A stretch of DNA of 64,000 nucleotides from Streptomyces rimosus (GCF_008704655.1 NZ_CP023688.1:6640001-6704000), one strand, 5' to 3'. Positions 1-8,298 are shown, counted from the first letter of the stretch. Notes: generated by a model not told the origin, from the sequence alone. Program-made: numbers and translations.

Positions 1-2
1 AC

Positions 3-869
3 TGGTCTGTCGCGCCGGCAACCCTTCATCCGGCAGCTCTCGCACACACCACCCTCGGGTGCGCGCTCCTGTCCGAGACCGCTGGGGAGACACGACGGGC
101 CGTGGCTGCCGCGCTCGCAGAGACGTATCTGCTCGCCGGGCGCATCGAATTCTTCGACCTCCGCCTGCCCGACAGCGCTGGCCCGACACTGCTGCGGGCC
201 CTGCAGGCCGCTGGCGAGGCAGATGACCACCTCCTCGGCGCGGCCATCTTGGCGCACACCGCCTTCATCCCCGGATGGTCCGGAGACCGGGAAGCCGCCG
301 TAGAGCGCATGGTCGCGGCCCGCACCTACGCCCGGCGCGGTTCCGCTCCGCCTCCGTTGATGGCGTGGCTCGACGCCGTAGAGGCTGAGTGCGAGACCCG
401 CTGCGGAAACGTCCGGACGGCCCTGCACCTGCTCCAACACGCAGAGGACACTCTCGCCGCAGCCTCCCACGCCGACGGCGAGGCGATGCCCGAGTGGATG
501 GATTGGTTCAGCCGTACGCGGTTGGCCGCGTTCAAGGGGAACACCCAATTGCGGGCAGGCCATCTTCCGCAGGCGCGCACCACGCTCCTCGGCGTGCTGG
601 ATGAGCTTCCGCCGACAGAAGCGAAGCAGGCCACTGTGGTTCTCGGCGACCTAGCTGCCGTTGAGGCGGCGGCTGGCCGACCTGAGGCGGCGTGCGAGTT
701 CGCGCGCCGAGCCCTCGAACAGTTGGAGACGACCTGGTACGCGACGGGCATGGACCGCATACGAGAGGTCCGCCGCGCCCTGGCCCCGCACCAGCACGAG
801 CAGTGCGTACGGGACCTGGACGAGCGGCTGTACGGATGGACAACGACGGTCAGCGCTCTCGCGCGTTGA
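3..869 (+). CDS. TPR-containing transcriptional regulator, C-terminal part (cut by window start)
   Basis: The reading frame is open from the first bases, so the start lies outside the window. The visible 288 residues are Ala/Leu/Arg-rich helical pairs of the kind that form the C-terminal TPR half of Streptomyces XRE-type regulators. Recurrent features are ALAETYLLAGR, a helix pair around GDREAAVERM and another around GNVRTALHLL. The N-terminal helix-turn-helix cannot be seen. The last 20 bases overlap the end of the convergent HAD gene. Assignment rests on the repeat pattern only; the ligand or target is unknown. Confidence 0.6.
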   Translation, partial: WSVAPATLHPAALAHTTLGCALLSETAGETRRAVAAALAETYLLAGRIEFFDLRLPDSAGPTLLRALQAAGEADDHLLGAAILAHTAFIPGWSGDREAAVERMVAARTYARRGSAPPPLMAWLDAVEAECETRCGNVRTALHLLQHAEDTLAAASHADGEAMPEWMDWFSRTRLAAFKGNTQLRAGHLPQARTTLLGVLDELPPTEAKQATVVLGDLAAVEAAAGRPEAACEFARRALEQLETTWYATGMDRIREVRRALAPHQHEQCVRDLDERLYGWTTTVSALAR

Positions 870-1512
870 ACTTCTTGATCGCCTCCGACAGGTCGGCGAG
901 CGACTCGATCCGGAACGTGGGCAGCTCGCGCGCTTCCGCGGTGTTCCACTGGATCGTCGCCCACGGGCCGCGGTGGATGAGCGCCGTGTGCATCCCGCAC
1001 GCGGCGCCCGGTCGCAGGTCGTTGTCGACGCGGTCGCCGACGTACAGGATCTCGTTGTTCTCGTACGGCACGACCTCGGCGACCCGCTCGAAGAACAGTG
1101 GGTCCGGCTTGCTCGCGCCCCAGTCGTCCGAGGTGCCGATCAGGTCCACGTCCTCGGTGAACAGCTCCCGCAGGATGCTGCCTGCCCGTACGGTCTGGTT
1201 GCCGGCGATGCCGAGCCACAGTCCGTCGGCTCGGAGCTGGGCGAGTGCCGGGCGCACGTCCGGGTACAGGTCGCCCTCGTCGAAGTGCTCCGGCTGGCCA
1301 GCGTCCGCGCGTGCCTGACGCTGCTCGTACAGGTCGAAGCCCGGCTGGAACTCCTGGAACACCTCGCGGTAGTCGCGGCCCTGCGCGATCACCGCCCCGA
1401 ACATCGCGTGGAACGTATGACGCGGGACACCGAGCCAATCGGCCCACGTCCCGTACTCCCGCGTCTCGTCGACCAGGCACTCACCGACATCGAAGACCAC
1501 AGCGCGAATCAT
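850..1512 (-). CDS. HAD-superfamily hydrolase
   Basis: This 220-residue cytoplasmic protein is a HAD-type phosphatase/hydrolase. Motif I is the N-terminal FDVGE with nucleophile D8, though the usual second aspartate is Gly, a common variant. Motif II is around AGNQ (about residue 103). The lysine of motif III is K135 in SKPDP. Motif IV is YVGDRVDND with D160 and D163. The cap insert of about residues 15-85 suggests a helical (C1-type) cap. The gene converges on the preceding regulator with a 20-base overlap. The substrate cannot be deduced. Confidence 0.85.
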   Translation of the reverse strand: MIRAVVFDVGECLVDETREYGTWADWLGVPRHTFHAMFGAVIAQGRDYREVFQEFQPGFDLYEQRQARADAGQPEHFDEGDLYPDVRPALAQLRADGLWLGIAGNQTVRAGSILRELFTEDVDLIGTSDDWGASKPDPLFFERVAEVVPYENNEILYVGDRVDNDLRPGAACGMHTALIHRGPWATIQWNTAEARELPTFRIESLADLSEAIKKFNARER

Positions 1513-1576
1513 GCGCGCATCCTACGGCCCCCGAATTACCGGGAGATTGTCAGCGCCTGCCCGTAGCATCGGCAGC

Positions 1577-1762
1577 ATGCCCAGCCTCTGCGCTCCCGCC
1601 CCCGCCGCTCCGCGGTCCGTGGCCGAGGTGAACGAGGAGATACGCGCCTACATGCAGGCGAGGTCAGGACGCCCGCTGTGGCCGGAGGAGCAGATGCAGT
1701 ACGAGCAACTCCTCAGGGAGTGGGCTGCGGCGGTACGAGGGGATATAGCCACGACCGCGTAA
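1577..1762 (+). CDS. Small conserved protein of unknown function
   Basis: A 61-residue protein starting at the ATG at 1577; an upstream in-frame start at 1511 would overlap the HAD gene start on the other strand. After a Pro/Ala-rich start it has an acidic, helical stretch (VAEVNEEIRAYM) and ends in a helix rich in Glu, Gln and Trp (EEQMQYEQLLREW). No catalytic motif is visible. Similar tiny proteins occur singly in Streptomyces chromosomes and prophages, so it is not certain whether it belongs to the host flank. Confidence 0.5.
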   Translation: MPSLCAPAPAAPRSVAEVNEEIRAYMQARSGRPLWPEEQMQYEQLLREWAAAVRGDIATTA

Positions 1763-1771
1763 TATCAGCCA

Positions 1772-2059
1772 GTGGCCATCGAACTCACAGACGAATTGAT
1801 CAAGCTGGAAGAAGCCGCCATCGCGGAGCACACGAAAGTGCTGGCCATCCAGGCCGGGCACGGCCGGCCTGCCGACGGCGACGGCTGGACCGATGCCCAG
1901 CACACGGCCTGGCAACAGCAGTGGGACGCCTGGCGCACGGCCGCGGAAGCCGTCCAGGCCGCCATCACCGCCCACGCCGAGGCGACCGAGCAGAGCCGCT
2001 ACGAGGTCGAGCGCGAGCTGAAGCGCAAGGTCCGGCACCCGGAACCCGAGGGTGAGTAG
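1772..2059 (+). CDS. Small helical protein of unknown function
   Basis: A 95-residue protein with a GTG start, 9 bases after the preceding gene and probably in the same transcript. The sequence is almost wholly helical and rich in Ala, Glu and Gln. Tryptophans at about residues 38-52 (WTDAQHTAWQQQW) are followed by a charged helix ending in a basic cluster (ELKRKVRHP). This suggests a short coiled coil. No family was recognised and no catalytic residues are apparent. Confidence 0.55.
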   Translation: MAIELTDELIKLEEAAIAEHTKVLAIQAGHGRPADGDGWTDAQHTAWQQQWDAWRTAAEAVQAAITAHAEATEQSRYEVERELKRKVRHPEPEGE

Positions 2060-2163
2060 CCCACACCGGAGAAACCACCCCCGGGCCTATTCAGACGACG
2101 CGGCGGCACTCGCGCGGGCAGCGTGCGGATGCGCCCCGCTGCGCCCTCCCGCAGGCTGGATGT

Positions 2164-2385
2164 ATGGCCGCGCGCATCGTCATCCAGGAGCCCAGCCCGA
2201 CGGGCGGCCGGCGGGTGCGCGCCGACGGGCAGATCCTCGGCCTCGCGCACAGCGACCGGGATGTGGTCGAGTTCCTGCGGCGGGCCGGGCTGCCCGACGC
2301 CGAGCCGCTGCTCGACGACCCGGCGTGGGTCGAATGGCGCGGCGGACAACCGCACGACTACGGTGGGCCCAGCCTCAGCGCGTGA
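2164..2385 (+). CDS. Small conserved actinobacterial protein
   Basis: A 73-residue protein (MAARIVIQEPSPTGGRRV at the N-terminus) with a compact beta-alpha pattern: a strand, a turn with GQILGLAHS, a helix (DVVEFLRRAGL) and a conserved-looking acidic/Trp tail (WVEWRGGQ). I recall close relatives in Streptomyces genomes and prophages, always without a known function. Its last 11 bases overlap the convergent gene that ends at 2375. Confidence 0.6.
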   Translation: MAARIVIQEPSPTGGRRVRADGQILGLAHSDRDVVEFLRRAGLPDAEPLLDDPAWVEWRGGQPHDYGGPSLSA

Positions 2386-2617
2386 CCGGCGGCCGACTAT
2401 CCGGATCTCCACCCACCGAGTCGATCAGGCGGCGAAGGCGGCTGACCTCCGCGAGAAGGTCCCGCAACGCAGCACGCGTACCTTCCGCGGCTAGGCTGCC
2501 CTCCCGGGCAAGCTCCTCGTCGAGCTGCCGGATGCGGGCTTCGCGGTTCGGCGACAGTGGCTCATCAGCATCGGCCTGCAGAACGCGATATCGGGGTGTC
2601 CAGCACCGTTCGGCCAT
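2375..2617 (-). CDS. Small helical protein, paralogue of the protein at 61053-61316
   Basis: An 80-residue protein starting at the ATG at 2617. An upstream start at 2719 would run into the prophage terminator. It aligns along most of its length with the 87-residue protein encoded at 61053-61316. Both begin M-x-E-R-x-W and share DEPLSP, REARIR and a long Ala/Glu/Leu helix ending near a Gly-rich tail. Helical content and charge pattern suggest a small regulatory or scaffold protein. No function is known. The two copies lie on opposite sides of the prophage. Confidence 0.65.
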   Translation of the reverse strand: MAERCWTPRYRVLQADADEPLSPNREARIRQLDEELAREGSLAAEGTRAALRDLLAEVSRLRRLIDSVGGDPDSRPPVTR

Positions 2618-2680
2618 GCTGCATCCTCCGCCGAGTATGCACAAGATCGCCACTGTTCCGACCTCGCCGACACGACGAAG

Positions 2681-2712
2681 CGCCCCGCCCCTGCCGGAGC
2701 AGGGGCGGGGCG
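2681..2712 (-). terminator. Strong hairpin ending the phage late operon
   Basis: A perfect 14-base-pair GC stem (CGCCCCGCCCCTGC) with a CGGA loop lies 3 bases beyond the stop codon of the collagen-like gene. It is the last element read by the late transcript and marks the left edge of the recognisable prophage. It has no long T-tract, as is usual in Streptomyces. Confidence 0.8.
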
Positions 2713-2715
2713 TAT

Positions 2716-3342
2716 TCACTTCTTCTTCCGGTCAGGTTCGAGCGCGGTAGAAGTGCTGGACTGAGTCTGCTCTGGCGTAGGGGCTCCGTCGCGGCGGCAT
2801 ACGAGCGCGTCCGGGTCGCCGAGCGGGGCCTGGAGGGAGTAGCCGGCTGGGCAGGTCTGGCCGTCGCGCCCGGTTGCGCCGTCCTTGCCCGCCGGTCCGG
2901 CCGGGCCAGGCTGGCCCTGCGGCCCTTGGGGCCCGGGCTGACCAGCATCGCCGTCCGTGCCCGCAGCACCGTCCGCGCCGTCGATTCCCGAGGCGCCCGC
3001 CTTCCCGGCCGTGCCGGAGGCACCCTTCACACCGGTCGGCCCCGCGGGCCCGGGGGAGCCCGCAGAGCCGACCGGGCCGGGAGCACCTCGGGGACCGGTC
3101 GGTCCATGTACGGTCCGGCCCGGGTCGCCGCGGTTGCCGGGCGGGCCCGCGACCGGCCGGCCGCCGAGCGCCTGAACCTGCCGGGCGAGCGCATCGCGCG
3201 CCCCGTTCGCGGTCTGCAGCTCACCGTGCAAGTCGACGACCTGCACGGCCAACCAGGCCATGCCACTGAGAAACAGCAGAACAGTGATCACGGCGAGCCA
3301 CTCAGCGCGCGGCAGCCCGGTGGCCTTGTGCTGGGTGCTCAT
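2716..3342 (-). CDS. Collagen-like membrane-anchored protein in the lysis cassette
   Basis: This 208-residue protein has a short cytoplasmic N-terminus, one membrane segment (about residues 16-36) and a short heptad-like helix. About 28 unbroken Gly-X-Y triplets follow, with several before an interruption. The C-terminus has two cysteines and a Lys-rich end (DRKKK). Gly-X-Y runs of this length can form collagen triple helices, so the protein is probably a trimer displayed outside the membrane. The start at 3342 overlaps the previous stop as ATGA, which favours it over an ATG 18 bases upstream. It is the last gene of the late operon, where a spanin-like or surface-modifying role would fit; neither is shown. 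Confidence 0.8.
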   Translation of the reverse strand: MSTQHKATGLPRAEWLAVITVLLFLSGMAWLAVQVVDLHGELQTANGARDALARQVQALGGRPVAGPPGNRGDPGRTVHGPTGPRGAPGPVGSAGSPGPAGPTGVKGASGTAGKAGASGIDGADGAAGTDGDAGQPGPQGPQGQPGPAGPAGKDGATGRDGQTCPAGYSLQAPLGDPDALVCRRDGAPTPEQTQSSTSTALEPDRKKK

Positions 3343-3689
3343 TTCGCGATCACCGCCCACACCGAGATTGCCGCGGCCAACAGGCCCATCAGTACAGGCA
3401 AGATCATCTGATAGAGACGAGCCTGCCGTTCACGCTCCCGTCGGTCACGCTCGGCCAACTGGTACTGCTCGAAGGCCCGCTCCAGCGTCTCCCGCGCATC
3501 CTCGGCCTTCTGCAAATCCTGGCTCAGAGCGGTGATGCGCTGGTCGGTGTACGCGGACTGCAGGCTGTAGACCTCGGTGGACACGACCTTGTCCAGGCGC
3601 GAGTTGATGCCCTGCGCCATCGCCTGGATCTCCTGGCGCAGGGCAGAAACGGCCCGCCCGAGTTCGCCCACAGATAGCTCGTCGGGCAC
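3339..3689 (-). CDS. Coiled-coil protein with C-terminal membrane anchor, lysis-associated
   Basis: A 116-residue protein. Residues 8-90 are strongly helical with heptads and charged faces (including AQGINSRLDKVV and RRERERQARL), followed by one membrane helix at the extreme C-terminus (LPVLMGLLAAAISVWAVI). This layout resembles XhlA-type lysis accessory proteins and other small phage coiled-coil proteins next to holins. It sits between the holin and the collagen-like protein and is translationally coupled to the latter. A lysis accessory or second-holin role is inferred from position. Confidence 0.65.
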   Translation of the reverse strand: MPDELSVGELGRAVSALRQEIQAMAQGINSRLDKVVSTEVYSLQSAYTDQRITALSQDLQKAEDARETLERAFEQYQLAERDRRERERQARLYQMILPVLMGLLAAAISVWAVIAK

Positions 3690-3701
3690 GGCAACCTCCG
3701 G

Positions 3702-3962
3702 TCAGACGCCCTTGGCCAGCGACGCGGAGTTCTTCACATCGGAGAGCCTGGCGAGCAGGCCCTTGCCGAAGGCGAGCACGGCGCCGACTCCGCCCGCAGC
3801 GGCGGCGTACCACATCGAGGCATCCAGAGGAGTCGTCACAACGATGCCGCCGACGAATGACTGAAGGAACGTACTCAGCACCCGTTCCCCCAGGTCACGG
3901 GCGAAGGTCTTGCCGGTCTTGAAGACGGTCTCGGCGGACGGAAGAGATATCGGCTCGGTCAT
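3702..3962 (-). CDS. Holin
   Basis: An 86-residue protein with an amphipathic N-terminal helix. The segment GERVLSTFLQSFVGG leads into two short hydrophobic stretches (about residues 33-48 and 51-68), and the C-terminus is charged. The RVLSTFLQ signature and overall length match r1t-type actinophage holins. Holins accumulate in the cytoplasmic membrane and open at a set time so that the endolysin reaches the cell wall. The gene follows the amidase gene with a 45-base gap, as expected for a lysis cassette. Confidence 0.82.
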   Translation of the reverse strand: MTEPISLPSAETVFKTGKTFARDLGERVLSTFLQSFVGGIVVTTPLDASMWYAAAAGGVGAVLAFGKGLLARLSDVKNSASLAKGV

Positions 3963-4007
3963 CGTGCGGGTCCGTTCTGTTGTAGTTGGGGAGGTAGGCG
4001 ATCGCAG

Positions 4008-4940
4008 TTACTCGGCGAGGCGATCCGCGATCTTCTGAGCGACGGCCTCGGCGATCGCGGTGGCGAGGCCGGGGGCACTGGCCACCTTCTCGGCGAGCTT
4101 GGTCATCTGCTCGTCGGTCAGGTCGATGGGCTTGAGGTTGGTGACCTTGGCGTCGACCGCCTTGATGGCAGCGCTGGTGTCGCGGAGGTAGGCGTAGGCG
4201 TCGCGCGGCTCGTCGGTGCCTTTGTACGTCCACGGCGCTATCGCGCGCTCTCGGTGGATCTCGGCGAGCTGCTGAGCCTGCTGGGGGGTGAGGGACACGT
4301 CGTCCTCCTCGGGGTTGGGGGTGCCGGGCTTGCCGGCCAGGCGATTGGCGACCCGGGCGCGCATGGCTGGCATGGTGAAACCGCGCGGGTCGATCTTGTC
4401 CTTGGACCACTCCAAGTGGCCGATCACGCTCTTGGCACCCCAGCTGTGGGCCCGGCAGATGGCGGCCGATACGCGCTCGATCGCGTCGAGCTGGGCGGCG
4501 GGCCATGGGTCCGCGCCGTCGCCGCGGTTGATGCACTCGAAGCCGTAGAAGGCGTGGTTGCCGTCGGTGCCGTCGAGGTTGCCCCGGGTCGGGCGGGACG
4601 GTGCCGTGCCGTACGACTCGTCGGTGACCTGCCGCAACACGGCAGGGCAGCCGCCACCAGCGTGGTTGGCGCGGCCGTAACCGACGAGGTACACCGTGCC
4701 GTCTTTGGCGATGACACCGTGGCACAGTGGGCCCGGGAGGTTGCTGTAGCCGTCGCGGCAGAGCTGCACGGACGATGCGGTCCCGGAGGACACGGTGTGG
4801 TGGACGATGACACCGTGGACCGGGCCCCAGGCGCCCCGGCTGTTGCGGTTGTGGGTGCGCCAGGAGCCGAACTCAACGACACGGACGCCCTCGGCTCTGA
4901 GCGCCGCCAGGAACCGATCCGCGGACAGGGGCGGGGCCAC
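4008..4940 (-). CDS. Endolysin, N-acetylmuramoyl-L-alanine amidase
   Basis: A 310-residue phage lysin. Residues 40-200 are an Amidase_2/PGRP-type zinc amidase. H47 is in VHHTV, H175 in IGHLEW, and D184 in KDKIDP provides the third ligand position. The domain cuts the bond between muramic acid and the stem peptide. After a Pro-rich linker (about residue 210) comes a helical C-terminal domain of about 95 residues, with no recognised repeat, that probably binds the wall or oligomerises. There is no signal peptide, so release depends on the neighbouring holin. Confidence 0.92.
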   Translation of the reverse strand: MAPPLSADRFLAALRAEGVRVVEFGSWRTHNRNSRGAWGPVHGVIVHHTVSSGTASSVQLCRDGYSNLPGPLCHGVIAKDGTVYLVGYGRANHAGGGCPAVLRQVTDESYGTAPSRPTRGNLDGTDGNHAFYGFECINRGDGADPWPAAQLDAIERVSAAICRAHSWGAKSVIGHLEWSKDKIDPRGFTMPAMRARVANRLAGKPGTPNPEEDDVSLTPQQAQQLAEIHRERAIAPWTYKGTDEPRDAYAYLRDTSAAIKAVDAKVTNLKPIDLTDEQMTKLAEKVASAPGLATAIAEAVAQKIADRLAE

Positions 4941-4942
4941 GG

Positions 4943-5182
4943 TCAGCTCTCCTCGGGGGTGCGGTCGTCCCAGACGATGCGGGTGGCGCCGCCGTGGCCA
5001 TGGACCGCCTCGGCGTCGTCGAGAGACCCCCAGAACACGGTCGACGGGCGGTCACCGCGCCAGCGGACGGACACGGAGCCGTCCGGCCATACGACTCCGT
5101 CAGCGATGGTGCCGGTACCAGAGATGCCGGTTACGTCCCGCTCACGTTGCAGAGTGAATAGGCGGGGGAGCGGGTCGGACAT
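4943..5182 (-). CDS. Small actinophage protein next to the endolysin
   Basis: A 79-residue protein ending two bases before the endolysin start and therefore probably translated with it. It is rich in beta-forming residues, with WPDGSVSVRWRGDRPSTVFW giving alternating strands around a DGS turn. The fold is probably a small beta-barrel. Proteins of this pattern recur beside lysins in Streptomyces phages; the function is unknown. No signal peptide or membrane segment is present. Confidence 0.6.
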   Translation of the reverse strand: MSDPLPRLFTLQRERDVTGISGTGTIADGVVWPDGSVSVRWRGDRPSTVFWGSLDDAEAVHGHGGATRIVWDDRTPEES

Positions 5183-5202
5183 GTGGTCCTCCAGTCATGT
5201 GC

Positions 5203-5226
5203 AAGGCCCCGCACGAGCGGGGCCTT
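5203..5226. terminator. Perfect 10-bp hairpin in the late operon
   Basis: AAGGCCCCGC and its exact complement flank an ACGA tetraloop. The hairpin lies between the small Pro-rich protein gene and the lysis genes. No T-tract follows on either strand, so it may attenuate or process the late transcript rather than end it fully. Confidence 0.65.
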
Positions 5227-5237
5227 GGTGGGGTGGG

Positions 5238-5381
5238 TCAGGTGGCCGGGGGGCCGTCGGGGTCGGCCGGGCGGTCCGGCGGGGGCTGGGACGGCATGGT
5301 GGGGCCCGGCGGCGGGGTCGGCAGGAGCGGCCCCTCGGGCTGCGGGGTGTCCGGCGGACGCTCCTCGATCGGTGTGCTCAC
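5238..5381 (-). CDS. Small proline-rich protein downstream of the tail fibre gene
   Basis: A 47-residue ORF with a GTG start at 5381, preceded by GAGGAG and 10 bases after the preceding stop. The product begins MSTPIEERPPDTPQPEG and is about one third proline with regularly spaced PPP/PDP motifs. It is too short and disordered for a functional call. Position, ribosome-binding site and codon use support a real gene. Such Pro-rich tails sometimes accompany fibre or baseplate proteins. Confidence 0.55.
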   Translation of the reverse strand: MSTPIEERPPDTPQPEGPLLPTPPPGPTMPSQPPPDRPADPDGPPAT

Positions 5382-5391
5382 GGGCTGCTCC

Positions 5392-6156
5392 TCAGCTCTG
5401 GAGGGTGTAGGCGGAGATCAGTGAGGCGCGGAGGGTTCCGGTGCCGCTGACGCGCCGGCCGCGCACGCGGATGTCGACCTGCTGCATGTGCGCGTAGCCG
5501 GTCAGGTCGACGGGGCCGAAGGTGAACCAGTCCGCGGCGAACGCGACCGGGAAGCTGTTGGCGACGTTGTTGCCGACGATCAGGTCTACGACGCCGGTCG
5601 CGCCCGAGGTGTCCATGGCGGCCCGGATGACCACGACGAGCCTCGGCTGCTGCTTGTAGATGCGCCCGATCCACAGCTCCTGCGCGGCTGTGGATGACGT
5701 GCGGGGCCAGTAATCCCAGCCCCCCTGGTACGCCGGAGCCATCGGCACCGGCAGGTACGGGCGGGCCAGGCCGGACCCGGACACGGTGTCGTCGGCGATC
5801 ACGGGGTTGTCCTGGCGGTCCCAGAATGCCCACGCCTGCGTCGCGTCGCCGATGCCCCCGAAGCAGGTAAACACGTCGGTTCCGTCCTCGCGGCGCATCC
5901 AGATCGCCTGCTGCGGGGTGCCGTCGGAGTGGTTGAACCGCTCGTCGCGGATCGCCCCGACGTCCACGACGCGGACGCCGGGCGGGGTGTCCATCGCGAG
6001 GCGGCCGCCGGCGGTGACGCGGACGCCACCGGCACCGACGGTCGCGGCCTCCAGGCGCCGCGCCGCGCGCAGTTCACGCACTTCGCGTTCCAGGGTTGCG
6101 ATGCGGCGGGCGAGGGTGGTCGCGTCGGGCGGCAGCTGGCTGGCGGGGGTGGGCAT
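5392..6156 (-). CDS. Minor tail / tail fibre protein
   Basis: A 254-residue protein starting at the ATG at 6156, whose ATGA overlaps the stop of the previous tail gene. Residues 12-40 form a coiled coil (ARRIATLEREVRELRAAR), typical of trimeric fibre bases. The rest is beta-rich with several Gly/Asp turns, and its second half (about residue 150 onwards) resembles a jelly-roll or carbohydrate-binding domain. It is the last tail gene before the lysis module, which fits a receptor-contacting component. No enzymatic motif is visible. Confidence 0.72.
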   Translation of the reverse strand: MPTPASQLPPDATTLARRIATLEREVRELRAARRLEAATVGAGGVRVTAGGRLAMDTPPGVRVVDVGAIRDERFNHSDGTPQQAIWMRREDGTDVFTCFGGIGDATQAWAFWDRQDNPVIADDTVSGSGLARPYLPVPMAPAYQGGWDYWPRTSSTAAQELWIGRIYKQQPRLVVVIRAAMDTSGATGVVDLIVGNNVANSFPVAFAADWFTFGPVDLTGYAHMQQVDIRVRGRRVSGTGTLRASLISAYTLQS

Positions 6157-7283
6157 CAGTCCTCCACGAGGATCGGGCGGATTCGGTCGGCGCCGGGGTC
6201 CAGCTCCCACGCCCAGGCGCGGGCCACGGTCTCGGCGCCGCGCGGGTGCCGCGGCGAGGACTCGACGGCGATGCGGACGGTGTCGCCCAGGCCCCAGTCC
6301 CGGCCGATGCGCGGCGCGACGGAGGCGACGGCCTCGACACTCCACACCTTGGCCCCGGTCTGCATCATCGCCAGGGCCTTCGACGCATGGGCGTTGAGCT
6401 GGACGGGGTCGGTGATGCCGGAGGCGGGGGTGAAGCGGTGCACCCAGCGCGGCCACCCGCCCGCGATCAGCGCGTCGGCGGTGTAGACCTGGCTGGTCAG
6501 ACGGCCGGCGGACTCGCCCTCACCGCGGGCCTGTACGACCGTGGCGCCCTTCCCCGCCTCGTACGACTCGGCGAGGGTGTAGGAGCTGACACAGCCCGGG
6601 AAGTCGAACACCGCCTCCGGTGCTGCGGCTTGTGCACCGATGGCCGGCCGGACGCGGATCGGCAGCACGAAGCCGCTGTGGTCGGCGTTCCAGGCGACAT
6701 CGATCGTCCACTCGGGCCCGCCGTCCATGCCCATGATCTCCTGCACGGCCGACAGGATCGTCCGGTCATCGCCGTCCAGCACCGAGTAGTCCAGCGGCCG
6801 GCCGGTCGGCGGCGCGTCCAGGACGAACGGCGGGCCCCCGTCGAGCGCGTTGCTGAGGAGGCTGGTCAGGACGGCGGCCTGGTCCTGCTGGACAGCGGTG
6901 ACGGTGCCGGTGTACCGGCCGTCGAGGTACCGCTCGGGGGTGGCGCACTGCAGGCTGATGTCGGTGGCGCTGCCGCCGTCGCGGGTCAGGACGATGCCCG
7001 GCCAGATGGGGGTGTCGGTCGCTGTGTCGACGGCGACCAGCATGGACCTGCCGCCCGCGGTGGCGGCCTCCCAGTCGGCCGGCGCCCCGGCCAGGCCGAG
7101 GCTGGCGCTGAGCGTGGTCGCCTCACCCAGTTTGCGGGTGAGCGCGCCACTGGGCTTGAGGCCGCGCAGGTCCTCGATGATGGAGCCGGTGCGCAGGTCG
7201 CAGCCGTACCAGGCAAGGGTGACGGGCACCTGGGGGTCGGGCTGGCCGAGAGGAGCGGCGGGCAGCACGGTCGGCGTGCTCAT
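6156..7283 (-). CDS. Minor tail protein (baseplate hub-like)
   Basis: A 375-residue protein in the distal tail cluster, coupled by overlaps to both neighbours. It is a mixed alpha-beta protein with motifs such as WYGCDLRTGSIIEDL at the N-terminus and DWGLGDTVRI near the C-terminus. These resemble siphovirus hub proteins of the ReqiPepy6 Gp37-like group. That family sits at the tail tip downstream of the distal tail protein. The family call is from memory of the pattern and position, not from a search. Confidence 0.65.
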   Translation of the reverse strand: MSTPTVLPAAPLGQPDPQVPVTLAWYGCDLRTGSIIEDLRGLKPSGALTRKLGEATTLSASLGLAGAPADWEAATAGGRSMLVAVDTATDTPIWPGIVLTRDGGSATDISLQCATPERYLDGRYTGTVTAVQQDQAAVLTSLLSNALDGGPPFVLDAPPTGRPLDYSVLDGDDRTILSAVQEIMGMDGGPEWTIDVAWNADHSGFVLPIRVRPAIGAQAAAPEAVFDFPGCVSSYTLAESYEAGKGATVVQARGEGESAGRLTSQVYTADALIAGGWPRWVHRFTPASGITDPVQLNAHASKALAMMQTGAKVWSVEAVASVAPRIGRDWGLGDTVRIAVESSPRHPRGAETVARAWAWELDPGADRIRPILVED

Positions 7284-8287
7284 GCGAGGGGGTACCGGAT
7301 GCCGCGCAGGCTGAACCAGTTCACCTCAGTCGGTCCCGCGGTGGCGCTCACCAGCGCGACAGTGCCGTCCTGATGGAAATCGATCTTGCAATTGTTGATC
7401 GCCATCAGCTCCCCGGAGGCCGAGGTGGCGTTGCGGGCGATGGTGAAGGACGCGCGCCCGGTCGGCCGGAGCAGGGGCGGCAGCGCGGCGGAGAGGATGT
7501 TGGCGACCTGGGCGCCGTTGGCCCTGTTGGCGCCGCCGTCCCACTCCATGTAGTCGGTGCCGCGGTCGTTGTACTTGCGGTAGCGGATGGGACCGTTGAG
7601 ATTGCCGGAGTCGGTGGTGTTGCCCTGCGTGTAGCCGGTGCCGAGCGTGGGCGTGGTCCAGCCGACGGTCTGTACCTTCTGGTAGGTGTCCCAGCCGGTG
7701 CCGTTCCAGCGCTGCAGGTCGGTGCCGTTGTCGCGGTACATGCCGGTGTACAGGCCCGCGGCGGTTGCGTCCGGCAGGATGCCGCCGGGCGCCACGGTGT
7801 ACGGCCGGATGGCCAGGGATACCGAGGGGGCACCGCCGCCGACGGGCGGCACGGTGATCGTGGCCAGGGTGACCCCGATGACCGTGCCGGTCGGGGTGGG
7901 CATCACCGGCGTCGAGGACGGTGTGCCGGGCAGGTAGACGATGTCGGCCTGGCGCAGCCCGGATCCGTCGACCGTCGTGTCCCACACCCGCAGGTAGACG
8001 AGGTCGATGCGGGACAGGGTGGCGTGCGCGGCCTGCAGGGTGCCGGACCAGGCGGTGGGCAGCGCCGCCCGGTAGGTGCCCTGCCCGGTGTACCAGACCC
8101 ACGCCACACCGGGGCTGACGTTGATCGTGGTGCCGGACAGGGTGGTGGTCAGGCCCGGGTCGCCCGGCCGGACGCCGGAACGGCCCCCGAACGCCAGGCC
8201 GTTGCTCATCACGCCCAGGAGCGCGGCACGCCGCAGCTCGCCCTCGTCGTAGGTGAGCGTGTTGATGTCGAGCGGATCGAAGGGCAC
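7280..8287 (-). CDS. Tail tip / receptor-binding-type minor tail protein
   Basis: A 335-residue beta-rich protein. The likely start is the GTG at 8287, because AAGGAGG lies five bases before it; the GTG at 8302 would place that motif inside the gene. The N-terminus (DPLDINTLTYDEGELRRA) is a small helical head. The middle has many Gly/Thr/Pro turns, and an area around YRDNGTDLQRWNGTGW resembles short repeats found in fibre shafts. The C-terminal domain is globular. Position between the distal tail and hub-like genes supports a tip role; the host receptor is unknown. Confidence 0.68.
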   Translation of the reverse strand: MPFDPLDINTLTYDEGELRRAALLGVMSNGLAFGGRSGVRPGDPGLTTTLSGTTINVSPGVAWVWYTGQGTYRAALPTAWSGTLQAAHATLSRIDLVYLRVWDTTVDGSGLRQADIVYLPGTPSSTPVMPTPTGTVIGVTLATITVPPVGGGAPSVSLAIRPYTVAPGGILPDATAAGLYTGMYRDNGTDLQRWNGTGWDTYQKVQTVGWTTPTLGTGYTQGNTTDSGNLNGPIRYRKYNDRGTDYMEWDGGANRANGAQVANILSAALPPLLRPTGRASFTIARNATSASGELMAINNCKIDFHQDGTVALVSATAGPTEVNWFSLRGIRYPLA

Positions 8288-8298
8288 GCGGGCCTCCT

